Shown in pieces: positions 1 to 8,851 of a DNA stretch of 64,000 nt. Source of the DNA: JABFXX01 sp036489755 (GTDB taxonomy: Bacteria; Myxococcota_A; Polyangia; Haliangiales; Haliangiaceae); assembly GCA_036489755.1 (NCBI GenBank), contig DASXFD010000025.1, forward strand, positions 1 to 64,000. The letters are read 5' to 3'. Below the pieces are notes generated by a model that was not told where the DNA came from, did no database searches, and saw nothing but the letters and a program-made list of their open reading frames with translations. The translations under genes and the position numbers were made by a program. Within the stretch, counting starts at the first letter, position 1, and the number at the start of each line of letters is the position of its first letter.

Positions 1-824
1 CCGAGATCGATGACGAACGAGTCGTCGCCGCGCTGCGCTTCGATCGCGACGTGATAGCGCGCGGGCTCGCCGTGCGTGTGCGGCCACCACAGCGTCGCAT
101 CCGGCACGCGCACCTCGCCGGTCCACACGCCCTCCGACGACAGCTTGCCCTCGAACCGGTGGCCATCGCGCGTGACGACCAGCGTCGCTCGGTCCGCTTC
201 GAGCACCGCGTCGACGGACACCAGCCCCGTCGTGCCATCGAGCGACGCGTCGATCGAGACGCGGCCGACGTCGTGCACGCGTCGCTCGAGCCAGATCGGA
301 CGCCACGGGCCGACGGCGGGCCACGGCGGCGACCACCCCGGCGTGCGACCGAGCAGCGTGGTGCGAAACCACCGCAGCTGCTGCTGCTCGAGCATCGGCA
401 CTTTCCAGCGCGGGCGCGGCCGCTTCGTCGCGAGCTCGGCGGTCAGCGAGCGACAGCGAATCACGAGCTCCTCGGCGGGCTTCTCGAACGCGAGCTCGCG
501 CGCGGCCCACATGCTGTCGCCCGAGGCGACGTGCCCGCCGTCGAGCCATGCGTCCCACAGCGTCGCGATCCCGTCGAGGCCGAGCACGGCACCCGCGGTC
601 CGATCGGGATCGAGCGGCACGCGCCACCACCAGTCGAGCGCGTCGTAGTCGCTGCGATCGGGCAGCGCGCTCGCGGCGGTGCCAGGTACATACGCGGGCG
701 ACCACGCCAGCTGCGACAGATCGTTCGGCCCCTCGACCTCGCCGGCGGGCGACGCCGCGATTTCCCAGCCCCGCTCGATCGCGATGCGCGTGTGGCCGGT
801 GACGCCGCGTACGCGCCCCGGCAT
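1..824 (-). CDS. Glycoside hydrolase family 2 / beta-mannosidase-like protein, N-terminal part
   Basis: The first 274 residues of a protein that continues beyond the left edge. The reading frame gives the jelly-roll sugar-binding domain of family 2 glycosidases: LDWWWRVPL near residue 63, a GLDGIATLWDAWLDG strand, and then RPRPRWKVPML, RWFRTTLLGRTPGW and AVGPWRPIWLE, which resemble beta-mannosidases. The catalytic barrel with its two glutamates lies outside the window, so substrate and activity cannot be judged. The ATG at 824 shares a base with the carrier protein stop (TGATG), so this is the last visible gene of the carrier protein operon. No signal peptide is seen, so a cytoplasmic enzyme is likely. 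The family call is firm; beta-mannosidase is an inference. Confidence 0.8.
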   Translation of the reverse strand, partial: MPGRVRGVTGHTRIAIERGWEIAASPAGEVEGPNDLSQLAWSPAYVPGTAASALPDRSDYDALDWWWRVPLDPDRTAGAVLGLDGIATLWDAWLDGGHVASGDSMWAARELAFEKPAEELVIRCRSLTAELATKRPRPRWKVPMLEQQQLRWFRTTLLGRTPGWSPPWPAVGPWRPIWLERRVHDVGRVSIDASLDGTTGLVSVDAVLEADRATLVVTRDGHRFEGKLSSEGVWTGEVRVPDATLWWPHTHGEPARYHVAIEAQRGDDSFVIDL

Positions 825-1075
825 CACCGCCCCGCTGTCAGCTCGTCGATCGCCGCGCGGATCGCCGCGACGCTCTCGAACACGCTGCGCTTGAGCATCG
901 CGTCGGGGAACTCGACGTCGAACTCGCCTTCGAGCGCGAGCATCACGTTGACGCTCGCATGCGAGGTCATGCCGGCTTGATAGAGATCCGCCTCGTCGGC
1001 GAGCGCGCCGGCGTCCTTCGAGAGCCGGCCGTGCTCTTTCAAGATCGTGCGGATGCGTGCGGCGGTGTCACTCAA
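824..1075 (-). CDS. Aminoacyl carrier protein (phosphopantetheine-binding)
   Basis: An 83-residue acyl carrier protein-like domain. The phosphopantetheine site is Ser38 in GMTSHASVN, within the helix-II pattern LYQAGMTSHASVNVMLALE, followed by FDVEFPD. This TS-x-ASV form resembles the dedicated carriers charged by stand-alone SerRS-like ligases rather than the DSL motif of fatty acid ACPs. The start is TTG at 1075, overlapping the DUF1839 stop (TTGA), and the stop overlaps the glycosidase start, so translation is coupled on both sides. It would be the thioester acceptor for the amino acid activated by the ligase at 2010-2927. No phosphopantetheinyl transferase is visible here. The role follows from the family and the gene order. 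Confidence 0.88.
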   Translation of the reverse strand: MSDTAARIRTILKEHGRLSKDAGALADEADLYQAGMTSHASVNVMLALEGEFDVEFPDAMLKRSVFESVAAIRAAIDELTAGR

Positions 1076-2013
1076 CGTGCCGATCCTAGCAGCGCGGCAA
1101 TCGCGTTGTCCCACGCGGCGGTCCACTCGGCGAACGTCGTGCTCGGATCGAACGGCTTCTTCGAACTCACCGCCCGCGCCGCTTTGAGGATGAACGTCTT
1201 GGCGCCCGTCGAGATCGCGTCGTAGGGCGCGATCGCGTCGGTATGGCCGCCGAGCCACTCGAGGTAGCGGGCCATCAGCTCGCACGCGGCGCCGAGCTGG
1301 CGCACCGTCGCGAATGCCCACACGTGATAATTCGCGAGACCTTTCGCCTGCAGCTCGGGCAGGTCGCGCGCGAAGCGGGCCGCGAACTTGGCGATCGGAT
1401 TGGCGACCGCGCGCCGCGCGAGATGGCGGGCGAGCAGGCGGCGCGACATCTCGCGCAACTCGTCCGGCGCGCGGACGATCTTGCGATCGAGCCGCACGAG
1501 CTCGGCGAAGAACGGCATCTCGAGGTCGAGCCGGAACGTGCGATCGAAGTCTTCGCCGTCGAGCGTGAAGTAACCGGCGTTGTGAAAGTAGCCCAGCCTG
1601 CGCGCTTCGACGTCGAGGTCGGCGAGCACGATCGTCGACTTCGTGTGCTGGCGTCGATAGTCGGTGCCGCCGACGTCGGGCAGCCACCACGCGTCGGCTT
1701 CGGTCGAGATCACCTTGCCGGCCGCGAGGTGCTCTTGCGCGTGCTCGATCAGCGGGCGCCAGCAGTTGAGCTCCTGACAATCGATGCCGTAGAGGTCGCG
1801 CAGCTCGTCGTGCGGCGGCTTGAAGAACGTCCACTGATCGCCTTCGAAGTCGATCGCGAGCGTGAACGGCAGCATCGCGAGCGGCTCGCAGCCGACCGCG
1901 TGGATGAGCTCGATCCAGATGTCGACGTAGCAATTCTTCTCGACCCACACGCAACTCTCCGCGTGCAGCGAATGCCGCGCGTAGCTCGCGGCATCGAGGT
2001 CGAGCACGTTCAC
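1072..2013 (-). CDS. DUF1839 family protein
   Basis: A 313-residue protein of unknown biochemical role. From memory this family (DUF1839) is found beside SerRS-like amino acid:[carrier protein] ligases in rhizobia and other proteobacteria. It begins VNVLDLDAASYARHSLH; notable stretches are WVEKNCYVDIWIELIHAVGCEP, STEADAWWLPDVGGTDYR and GYFHNAGYFTLDGEDFDR. It has no signal peptide or membrane segment. The GTG start at 2013 overlaps the ligase stop (GTGA) and the stop overlaps the carrier protein start, so it is expressed between enzyme and carrier. A role in receiving or transferring the aminoacyl group is plausible but is an inference from position. Confidence 0.82.
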   Translation of the reverse strand: MNVLDLDAASYARHSLHAESCVWVEKNCYVDIWIELIHAVGCEPLAMLPFTLAIDFEGDQWTFFKPPHDELRDLYGIDCQELNCWRPLIEHAQEHLAAGKVISTEADAWWLPDVGGTDYRRQHTKSTIVLADLDVEARRLGYFHNAGYFTLDGEDFDRTFRLDLEMPFFAELVRLDRKIVRAPDELREMSRRLLARHLARRAVANPIAKFAARFARDLPELQAKGLANYHVWAFATVRQLGAACELMARYLEWLGGHTDAIAPYDAISTGAKTFILKAARAVSSKKPFDPSTTFAEWTAAWDNAIAALLGSAR

Positions 2014-2927
2014 GCGGGCCACAAAATCTCGCGCACCGCGCGCGGCCACGCGCCCGGATCGAAGCCGTGCTCCTGGAACAGCGCCATCGCGACACGCTCG
2101 AGCCCGAAGCCGAGGCACGCCGTGTTCGCGACCGCGCCGTCGCTGGTCTGGATGCCGAACGCCTCGCCGAAATGCGCCTCGTGAAAGTTGAACGAGCAGC
2201 ACGCGGTCGGCTGCGCCGTCGAGATCACCGGCACGAGCACTTCGAACTTGAGCTTCAGCTCGCGCTGGCTCTGCGCGAGCATGCGGCCGCCGCGGCCGAA
2301 AAATGGATCGGTCGCGACGTCGCTCGCGGCTTGCAGGCCGAGCGACTTCAATAGCGCCAGGCCACGCTCGAGCCACATGTCGCGCCACGCGACGACTTGC
2401 TCGCGCGTGCCGCAGCGCACGAACTCGCGCACGCGAAACGCCTGCATGCGCGTCGGCTCCGGCGACGGCTCGTTGCGATAGACCCAGTTGAGCATCGTCA
2501 CCAGGCGGCCGGCGGGCGGCACGACGCCGGCGAAGCTCGGATAGACCGGGTAGCACGCGGCCGGGTTGAGCGTGACGTCGGTGATGCCCATCGCGTCGCC
2601 CCACGGCTCGCCGGCGTGGATGCGCTCGCTGAGCTTGCGCGCGTCGAGCTCCTTGCCAAAGAAGCTGTGCACCGTGCCCGACAGGTGCGGGAACGAATCC
2701 ATGTAATCGGACTTCTCGAGGACCTTGCGATCGATCACCGGCGGAAACACGAAGTAGTCGGCGCGATCGGTTGCCGCGAGCCGCGACACGGCGGAATTGA
2801 AGCCGTCGATCACGGACTCGAACACGGCGTTGCGCCCGAACGCGCCTTGCACGCCGACCGGCACGATGAGGCCCGCCTTGACGAGGCCGTCGTAAAACTT
2901 CAGCGCGTCGTAGGCGGTCGCCGGCAT
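2010..2927 (-). CDS. Amino acid:[carrier protein] ligase (atypical SerRS-like class II catalytic core)
   Basis: A 305-residue stand-alone class II synthetase core without a tRNA-binding domain. It matches the enzymes that adenylate small amino acids and load them onto carrier proteins instead of tRNA. Visible are motif 2 (RNEPSPEPTRMQAFRVREFV, residues 151-170), an ATP/active-site segment FNFHEAHFGEAFGI, and motif 3 CLGFGLERVAMALF (271-284). Cys125 (AACYP), Glu168 (RVREF) and Cys271 fit the Cys-Glu-Cys zinc site of archaeal-type SerRS and these ligases. The amino acid loaded cannot be read with confidence; glycine and alanine are known for relatives. The gene is preceded by a 46-nt hairpin element at 2940-2984 that recurs before the permease at 23997. 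Confidence 0.92.
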   Translation of the reverse strand: MPATAYDALKFYDGLVKAGLIVPVGVQGAFGRNAVFESVIDGFNSAVSRLAATDRADYFVFPPVIDRKVLEKSDYMDSFPHLSGTVHSFFGKELDARKLSERIHAGEPWGDAMGITDVTLNPAACYPVYPSFAGVVPPAGRLVTMLNWVYRNEPSPEPTRMQAFRVREFVRCGTREQVVAWRDMWLERGLALLKSLGLQAASDVATDPFFGRGGRMLAQSQRELKLKFEVLVPVISTAQPTACCSFNFHEAHFGEAFGIQTSDGAVANTACLGFGLERVAMALFQEHGFDPGAWPRAVREILWPA

Positions 2928-2989
2928 GGATCTAAAGTCTCGCTCGCTGCGCGGTCAAAGTCGACCGCGCTAAACGTTCGCTCAGTCAT
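2900..2989 (-). other. Possible 29-codon leader ORF overlapping the ligase start
   Basis: An ATG at 2989 inside the last codons of the acyl-CoA dehydrogenase opens a short frame beginning MTERTFSAVDFDRAASE. It runs through the hairpin element and stops 28 nt inside the ligase gene. The peptide core SAVDxDRxASE recurs in the leader frame before the permease at 23997. Because the DNA itself is almost unchanged between the two copies, the peptide similarity may simply follow from the DNA repeat. Translation is not established. Confidence 0.3.
2940..2984 (-). repeat. Hairpin leader element, copy A
   Basis: Read on the minus strand, this 45-nt element fills the gap between the acyl-CoA dehydrogenase stop and the ligase gene. 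It contains a perfect 8-bp hairpin (GCGCGGTC, 6-nt loop, GACCGCGC) at 2949-2970, flanked by TGAGCGAACG and AGCGAGCGA. It matches copy B at 23945-23990 at 41 of 46 aligned positions. It has no T run, so it does not look like an intrinsic terminator. A cis-acting RNA element or a REP-like repeat are both possible. Confidence 0.75.
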
Positions 2990-4154
2990 CCTTGAACACG
3001 AGCAACATCGATGCGCTCTTGCCCGCGATGCGCTCGTTCGAGACCATCAGCGACGCGCTCAGCACGTCGCGGTAGTGACGGCCGACCGAGAACTTCGAAT
3101 CGTTCTTGTACGCGAGGATGCCGACGATCTGCAGCGCCTCGTGGACGAGCCGCGGCGCCATCTCCGACGCGGAGACTTTGAGCTGGTTGAGCTTGAGCGC
3201 CCAGCCCATGCCGTCGAGCGCTCCGCGATCGTCGCCGAGCTCGTCGAGCTCCATCGCGCACGCCTCCCAGTTGTGCCGCATCGCCTGCAGGTCGACGTGC
3301 GCCTTCGCGAGTCGCACGGCTTGCGGCGGCACGGTGCCCGGCTTCTTGCGCGCCTCGCCGCGCACGAACTGCGCCGCACGACCGATCGCATCGGCGGCGA
3401 TGCCCCACCACAGCGACGACCACAACACGTGCGAGTACGGCACCATCGTCTGCGCCGACGAATCGGCGAAGCTGCCGGGCACGATCTGCGCGGCCGCGCC
3501 GGTGCCGGAAAACTTCGCGCCGGGGCTGCACGTGCCGCGCATGCCGAGCGTGTCCCACGTGCCGGTTTGGTCGAGCGTGTACTGGCCGCGCTGGAAGAGC
3601 ACGAGCACTTGATCGCTGTTGGCCGCGTCGGCCGCGCGGCGACACGTGACGAGTTGCGCGTCGGCATGTGCGCCGTACGACACCGTCGTCGCGTCCTTGA
3701 CGAGCGCGATGTGATCACCGTTAACATCGACCGCGCAGACCGACGACCGCGTATCGCCGAACGTGCCGTTCTCCGACGTGATCGACGCGATCAGCGCCTG
3801 CTCGCCGACGATCTTGTCGCGCAAGTAGCCGTCGAAGTACGGCGTGCCGGCGCCGTGGCGCGCGAGGCACGCGACCTGGATGTGGTGCATCGCGAGCACC
3901 ATCGCCGAGCTGCTACAGCCGCCGGCGAGCGCCGCGCACTGGTGGCCGAGCTCGAGCATCGAGGCGCCGTGGCCACCGTGCGAAGCGGGGACCGCGGCCG
4001 AGAGCAGGCGCGCGTCTTTGAGCGCGGCGAACGTCTCGTGCGGGAACCGCGCGTTCGCGTCGACATCTACAGCGTGCTTCGCGGCGACCTCCGCGGCGAT
4101 CGCCGCGGTCTGTGTCACCAGCGCGCTGCTCTTCACCGATGAGCGCGTCGTCAC
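2982..4154 (-). CDS. Acyl-CoA dehydrogenase family protein
   Basis: A 390-residue flavoprotein of the acyl-CoA dehydrogenase fold. It has the N-terminal helical part (ARFPHETFAALKDARLL), the middle beta domain with ITSENGTFGD and GTWDTLGMRGTCS, and a C-terminal helical domain including LVHEALQIVGILAYKND and RDVLSASLMVSNERI. The GTG at 4154 is chosen because a TATCCT box sits 6 nt upstream, like many starts here; the reading frame stays open far upstream but that part is antisense to the permease. It is first in the operon with the amino acid:[carrier protein] ligase. It may therefore oxidise an aminoacyl or acyl group held on the carrier rather than CoA, which is an inference. A clear catalytic base is not assigned. 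Confidence 0.82.
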   Translation of the reverse strand: MTTRSSVKSSALVTQTAAIAAEVAAKHAVDVDANARFPHETFAALKDARLLSAAVPASHGGHGASMLELGHQCAALAGGCSSSAMVLAMHHIQVACLARHGAGTPYFDGYLRDKIVGEQALIASITSENGTFGDTRSSVCAVDVNGDHIALVKDATTVSYGAHADAQLVTCRRAADAANSDQVLVLFQRGQYTLDQTGTWDTLGMRGTCSPGAKFSGTGAAAQIVPGSFADSSAQTMVPYSHVLWSSLWWGIAADAIGRAAQFVRGEARKKPGTVPPQAVRLAKAHVDLQAMRHNWEACAMELDELGDDRGALDGMGWALKLNQLKVSASEMAPRLVHEALQIVGILAYKNDSKFSVGRHYRDVLSASLMVSNERIAGKSASMLLVFKDD

Positions 4155-4160
4155 GCCCCG

Positions 4161-4166
4161 AGGATA
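4161..4166 (-). promoter_or_regulatory. Leaderless -10 box for the carrier protein operon
   Basis: TATCCT, 6 nt before the GTG at 4154. It fits the TAnnnT-N6-start pattern seen throughout the window and supports that GTG as the real start. Confidence 0.5.
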
Positions 4167-4178
4167 CCGGAAATCCGC

Positions 4179-4184
4179 TAGCTT
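4179..4184 (+). promoter_or_regulatory. Leaderless -10 box for the NCS1 permease
   Basis: TAGCTT, exactly 6 nt before the GTG at 4191. It lies 12 bp from the divergent TATCCT box, so the two promoters are packed in a 36-bp gap. Confidence 0.5.
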
Positions 4185-4190
4185 CGTCGC

Positions 4191-5705
4191 GTGGACAACG
4201 ATCAGGGTGGCGACCCGCCCGCCGCGCGCGTTGTCGCGGGCGCCGCCGGCACCGACGAGATCCACCACGCCGACGGCCGCGTCGAATTGCGCGATCCGGA
4301 CGCGCTGCGAGCATCGCGGCTCTACAACCACGATCTCGCGCCGGTGCCGGTCGCCAAGCGCACGTGGAACACGTGGGACTTCTCGGCGCTGTGGATCTCG
4401 ATGGCCCACTGCATCCCGACGTACACGCTCGCGTCGACGATGATCGGCCTCGGGCTCGCGTGGTGGCAGGCACTGCTCGTGATCCTGCTCGGCAACCTCA
4501 TCGTGCTCGCGCCGATCTTGCTCAACTCGCATCCGGGCACGAAGTACGGCATTCCGTTTCCGGTGTTCGCCCGCGCCGCGTACGGCACGGCGGGCTCGAA
4601 CCTGCCGGCGCTGATGCGCGCGGTCGTCGCGTGCGGCTGGTTCGGCATCAACGCGTGGATCGGCGGCGCGGCGCTGCAGACGTTCTTCACGTCGCTGTGG
4701 CCCGGGTGGGGCGAGCTGCTCGGCGTCTCGCATCCGGTGTGGAGCCACAACCCGTTTCAGAACACGCAGTGGCTCGCGTTCGCGATGTTCTGGGCGCTGA
4801 ACGTGTTCGTGATCTTCCACGGCATGGAGCTGCTCCGCCGCGTCGAGCGCTGGGCCGCGCCGTACGTGCTCGTGATGACGGGGCTGCTCGTGTGGTGGGC
4901 GATCGACAAGGCAGGCGGCCTCGGGCCGATCATCTCGAAGTCGCACTACACCGGCGAGCTGCCGTTCGCGACCGTGTTCATCTCGTCGCTGACCGCCACG
5001 ATCGCGTTCTGGTCGACGCTGTCGCTCAACATGCCGGACTTCACGCGGTTCGGGCGCAGCCAGCGCGAGCAAGCGGTCGGTCAAGTGGTGGCGTTGCCGA
5101 CGACGATGACCGTGTTCGCGGCGATGGGCATCTTGATCACGTCGGCGACGTTGGCGATCTACGGCAAGCTGATCTGGGATCCGATCGAGCTCGGCGGCAT
5201 GTTCCACAACAAGCTCGTCGTCGCGATCGCCATGTTCACGGTCGTCGTCGCGACGCTCGCGGTCAACATCGCCGCGAACACCGTGTCGCCCGCGAACGAC
5301 TTCGCGAACGCGTTCCCGCGCCGCGTCGACTTCAAGCGCGGCGGGCTCCTCACCGGAATCATCGGCGTGTTGATGATGCCGTGGCAGCTGCTCGCGAACC
5401 CGACGCGCTACCTCGACAGCTGGCTCGGCGGCTACGGCGCGGCGCTCGGCTCGATCGCCGGCGTGCTGGTCGTCGACTACTGGATCATTCGCAAGCGCAC
5501 GCTCGAGCTCCGCTCGCTGTACTCGCCCGACGGCGCGTATCGCTACACGCGCGGCTGGCATATGCCGGCCGTGATCGCCACGGTGATCGGCTTCGGCGTC
5601 GCGCTGTTAGGTGCGTTCTGGCCGCCGATGCGCCCGATCTATAACTGGTCGTGGTTCGTCGCGTTCGGGCTATCGGGCGGCGTGTACCTGACGCTCGCGA
5701 AATAA
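4191..5705 (+). CDS. NCS1 family nucleobase/allantoin/hydantoin permease
   Basis: A 504-residue polytopic inner membrane transporter of the nucleobase:cation symporter-1 family (PucI/Mhp1 type). The start of the transporter domain shows the family pattern NHDLAPVPVAKRTWNTWDF around residues 44-62, then WISMAHCIPTYTLAS in TM1, GTKYGIPFPVFARAAYG before TM3, and NTVSPANDFANAFPRRV late in the protein. About twelve membrane segments are expected from the hydrophobicity. The likely substrates are uracil, dihydropyrimidines, hydantoins or allantoin; the dihydropyrimidinase operon 6 kb downstream favours a pyrimidine or a ring-opened relative. It is transcribed away from the carrier protein operon and followed by the pseudokinase pair. 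Confidence 0.88.
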   Translation: MDNDQGGDPPAARVVAGAAGTDEIHHADGRVELRDPDALRASRLYNHDLAPVPVAKRTWNTWDFSALWISMAHCIPTYTLASTMIGLGLAWWQALLVILLGNLIVLAPILLNSHPGTKYGIPFPVFARAAYGTAGSNLPALMRAVVACGWFGINAWIGGAALQTFFTSLWPGWGELLGVSHPVWSHNPFQNTQWLAFAMFWALNVFVIFHGMELLRRVERWAAPYVLVMTGLLVWWAIDKAGGLGPIISKSHYTGELPFATVFISSLTATIAFWSTLSLNMPDFTRFGRSQREQAVGQVVALPTTMTVFAAMGILITSATLAIYGKLIWDPIELGGMFHNKLVVAIAMFTVVVATLAVNIAANTVSPANDFANAFPRRVDFKRGGLLTGIIGVLMMPWQLLANPTRYLDSWLGGYGAALGSIAGVLVVDYWIIRKRTLELRSLYSPDGAYRYTRGWHMPAVIATVIGFGVALLGAFWPPMRPIYNWSWFVAFGLSGGVYLTLAK

Positions 5706-5732
5706 ATTCGATCTCCGCACGCGGCTCTCGCG

Positions 5733-5738
5733 TATGCT
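5733..5738 (+). promoter_or_regulatory. -10 box for the first pseudokinase gene
   Basis: TATGCT, 8 nt before the GTG at 5747. This is slightly longer than the usual 6-nt gap but leaves no room for a Shine-Dalgarno sequence after the start of transcription. Confidence 0.4.
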
Positions 5739-5746
5739 GAGAGACG

Positions 5747-6520
5747 GTGGAGCGGATCGGCGACTATACGGTCGAGCGAGAGATCCGACGCGAGGACGGC
5801 TCGACGACGTACAAGGCCGTGCACCTCGTGTTGCCGCGCCACGCGGCGGTGCGCGTGCTCAACGCCGGCAGCAAGGCGATCGCCGTGCAGCTGCTGCGCG
5901 AGGCGTGCATCCTCGAGGCGCTGTCGCATCCCGGCGTGCCGCGCGTGTTCGAGTGCGGCGTGGCCGACGGCCGGCCGTGGGTCGCGATGGAGCTGGTCGA
6001 AGGCCCGACGCTCGGCGAGCTGTGCCGCGAAGGGCCGCTCGCGATCGCCGATCTCGTGCTCGCGATTCGCACGATCGCGGAAGTGCTCGAGCACGCGCAC
6101 GCGCGCGGCGTGATCCACCAGCGACTCGGCGAAGCCGCGGTCGTGCGCGCGCAAGGCCGTCACTCGCCGTTCACAGTCGTTGGATGGGGCGGCGTCGGCA
6201 CGCGCGATGGCGTTGGCAACGCCGATTCGTCGCGCGACGTCCACGCGCTCGGCACGGTCGCGTTTCGTGCATTGACCGCGACCGCTCACACGCCGGGCGC
6301 GTCGGCCCGTGCGCAGGCACCATCCGCACCGAACGAGCTCGCGGAGCTGATCGACGACATGCTCACACCTACGCGCCGGCCGACCGCGACGGAGGCTCGC
6401 GAGCGCGCGTCGTGGCTCGCCGATACGGTCGTGCCGCGCAAGTCGACGCAGGAGATGCGGCCGCTCGAGCCGACCGGCACGCGCGACACCACGTTTTCGA
6501 TTCGCATCAATCGCGGCTAG
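5747..6520 (+). CDS. Protein kinase-like protein, degenerate (pseudokinase 1)
   Basis: A 257-residue Ser/Thr kinase fold that has lost its catalytic residues. The alpha-C region LLREACILEALSHPGVPRVFECG (49-71) and hinge WVAMELVEGPTL are clear. However, the beta3 lysine position is Arg36 (AAVRVL), the HRD loop reads HQRLGEAAVV (124-133) with Arg in place of the catalytic Asp and no Lys or Asn, and DFG is replaced by WGG (147-149). The helix-F aspartate is kept (RDVHALG). It is therefore probably a scaffold or regulator, not an ATP-phosphotransferase. The residues after about 215 are a basic, Thr-rich tail. A second pseudokinase follows after 98 bp, and the shared phrase LxHPGVPRVxECG indicates a tandem duplication. 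Confidence 0.85.
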   Translation: MERIGDYTVEREIRREDGSTTYKAVHLVLPRHAAVRVLNAGSKAIAVQLLREACILEALSHPGVPRVFECGVADGRPWVAMELVEGPTLGELCREGPLAIADLVLAIRTIAEVLEHAHARGVIHQRLGEAAVVRAQGRHSPFTVVGWGGVGTRDGVGNADSSRDVHALGTVAFRALTATAHTPGASARAQAPSAPNELAELIDDMLTPTRRPTATEARERASWLADTVVPRKSTQEMRPLEPTGTRDTTFSIRINRG

Positions 6521-6618
6521 GGTCGGCAGGCCCGGCGAGGTCGGCTGTCCCCAGCATCGGGCGCGCGCAAGTCCGCGTGGACGCGCGAGGCACGACGGGT
6601 GCAATTGTCATCCGCTCG

Positions 6619-7297
6619 ATGTGGGAGATCGCAGAGTACGCGATCGATCGCGTGATCGCGGATGAGCCCGACTGGGCATGCTTCGAGGCGAGCCACGCGA
6701 TCCTGCCGCGCCGCGTGCGCATCACGATCGCGACCGCGGCGTCATCGGCCAACTCGATCTTGCGCGAAGCCAAGATCCTCGAGTCGCTGCGCCATCCCGG
6801 CGTGCCGCGCGTCTACGAGTGCGGATACCTCGACGATCGGCTGCCGTGGGTCGCGACCGAGCTCGTCACCGGCCCGTCGGTCGATGGCTCGCTCGCGGTG
6901 CGCGCGCTCGCCGAGCTGTTGCGCGACGTCGGCGCGATCCTCGCGTTCGCGCACGCGCGCGGCGTGATCCACGGCGACATCTCGCTCGACGCGATCGTGC
7001 TCGGCGAGACCGTGCGGCTCGTCGAGTGGCGGCGCGCACGCACCGGCACGCCGCCCGAGCAGGCAGAGGACATCTACGCGCTCGGGCTCGCCGCGTACGC
7101 GGTGATGCCGGCCAAGCCGCCGCGCCGGCTCGCCGCGCTGATCGCCGACATGCTCGCGACCGATCCAGAGGCGCGGCCGACCGCGAGCGAGATCGCCACG
7201 CTCGCCGCGAGCGTCGTCGACGAGCCCGCCGACGAAGAGATCGAAGAGATCGATCTGTCGCGACAGCCGCCGCTGTGGATCGGGACCGATCCGGGCG

Positions 7298-7326
<29 letters not shown>
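6619..7326 (+). CDS. Protein kinase-like protein, degenerate (pseudokinase 2)
   Basis: A 235-residue partner of the preceding gene. ILRE..ILESLRHPGVPRVYECG (47-69) matches pseudokinase 1 closely. The HRD Asp is kept (HGDISLDAIVL, Asp120) but the following Lys and Asn are Ser and Ala, DFG has become EWR (136-138), and the beta3 segment RVRITIA lacks the ATP-anchoring Lys. The activation segment keeps GTPPEQ. Its acidic tail (DEPADEEIEEIDL) contrasts with the basic tail of pseudokinase 1, which hints at heterodimer formation (inference). The start is the ATG at 6619; an in-frame GTG at 6577 would add 14 residues. The 3' end overlaps the convergent dehydrogenase gene by 29 bp. Confidence 0.8.
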
Positions 7327-8791
<1,465 letters not shown>

Positions 8792-8839
8792 GGGCCGGAG
8801 GGGTATCACGCCGCCTAGATCGTGAAAACAACGTTCGGA

Positions 8840-8845
8840 TAAGAT
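8840..8845 (+). promoter_or_regulatory. Leaderless -10 box for the 8852 gene
   Basis: TAAGAT, 6 nt before the ATG at 8852, in a locally AT-richer gap between divergent genes. No -35 match is evident. Confidence 0.5.
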
Positions 8846-8851
8846 GCCGAG

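Noticed and set aside
51..980. Plus-strand frame of 309 codons at the left edge
   Set aside because: It is antisense to the glycosidase, whose domain motifs are clear.
2982..5561. Extended minus-strand frame upstream of the acyl-CoA dehydrogenase
   Set aside because: The upstream part is antisense to the NCS1 permease; a TATCCT box and GTG at 4154 mark the real start.
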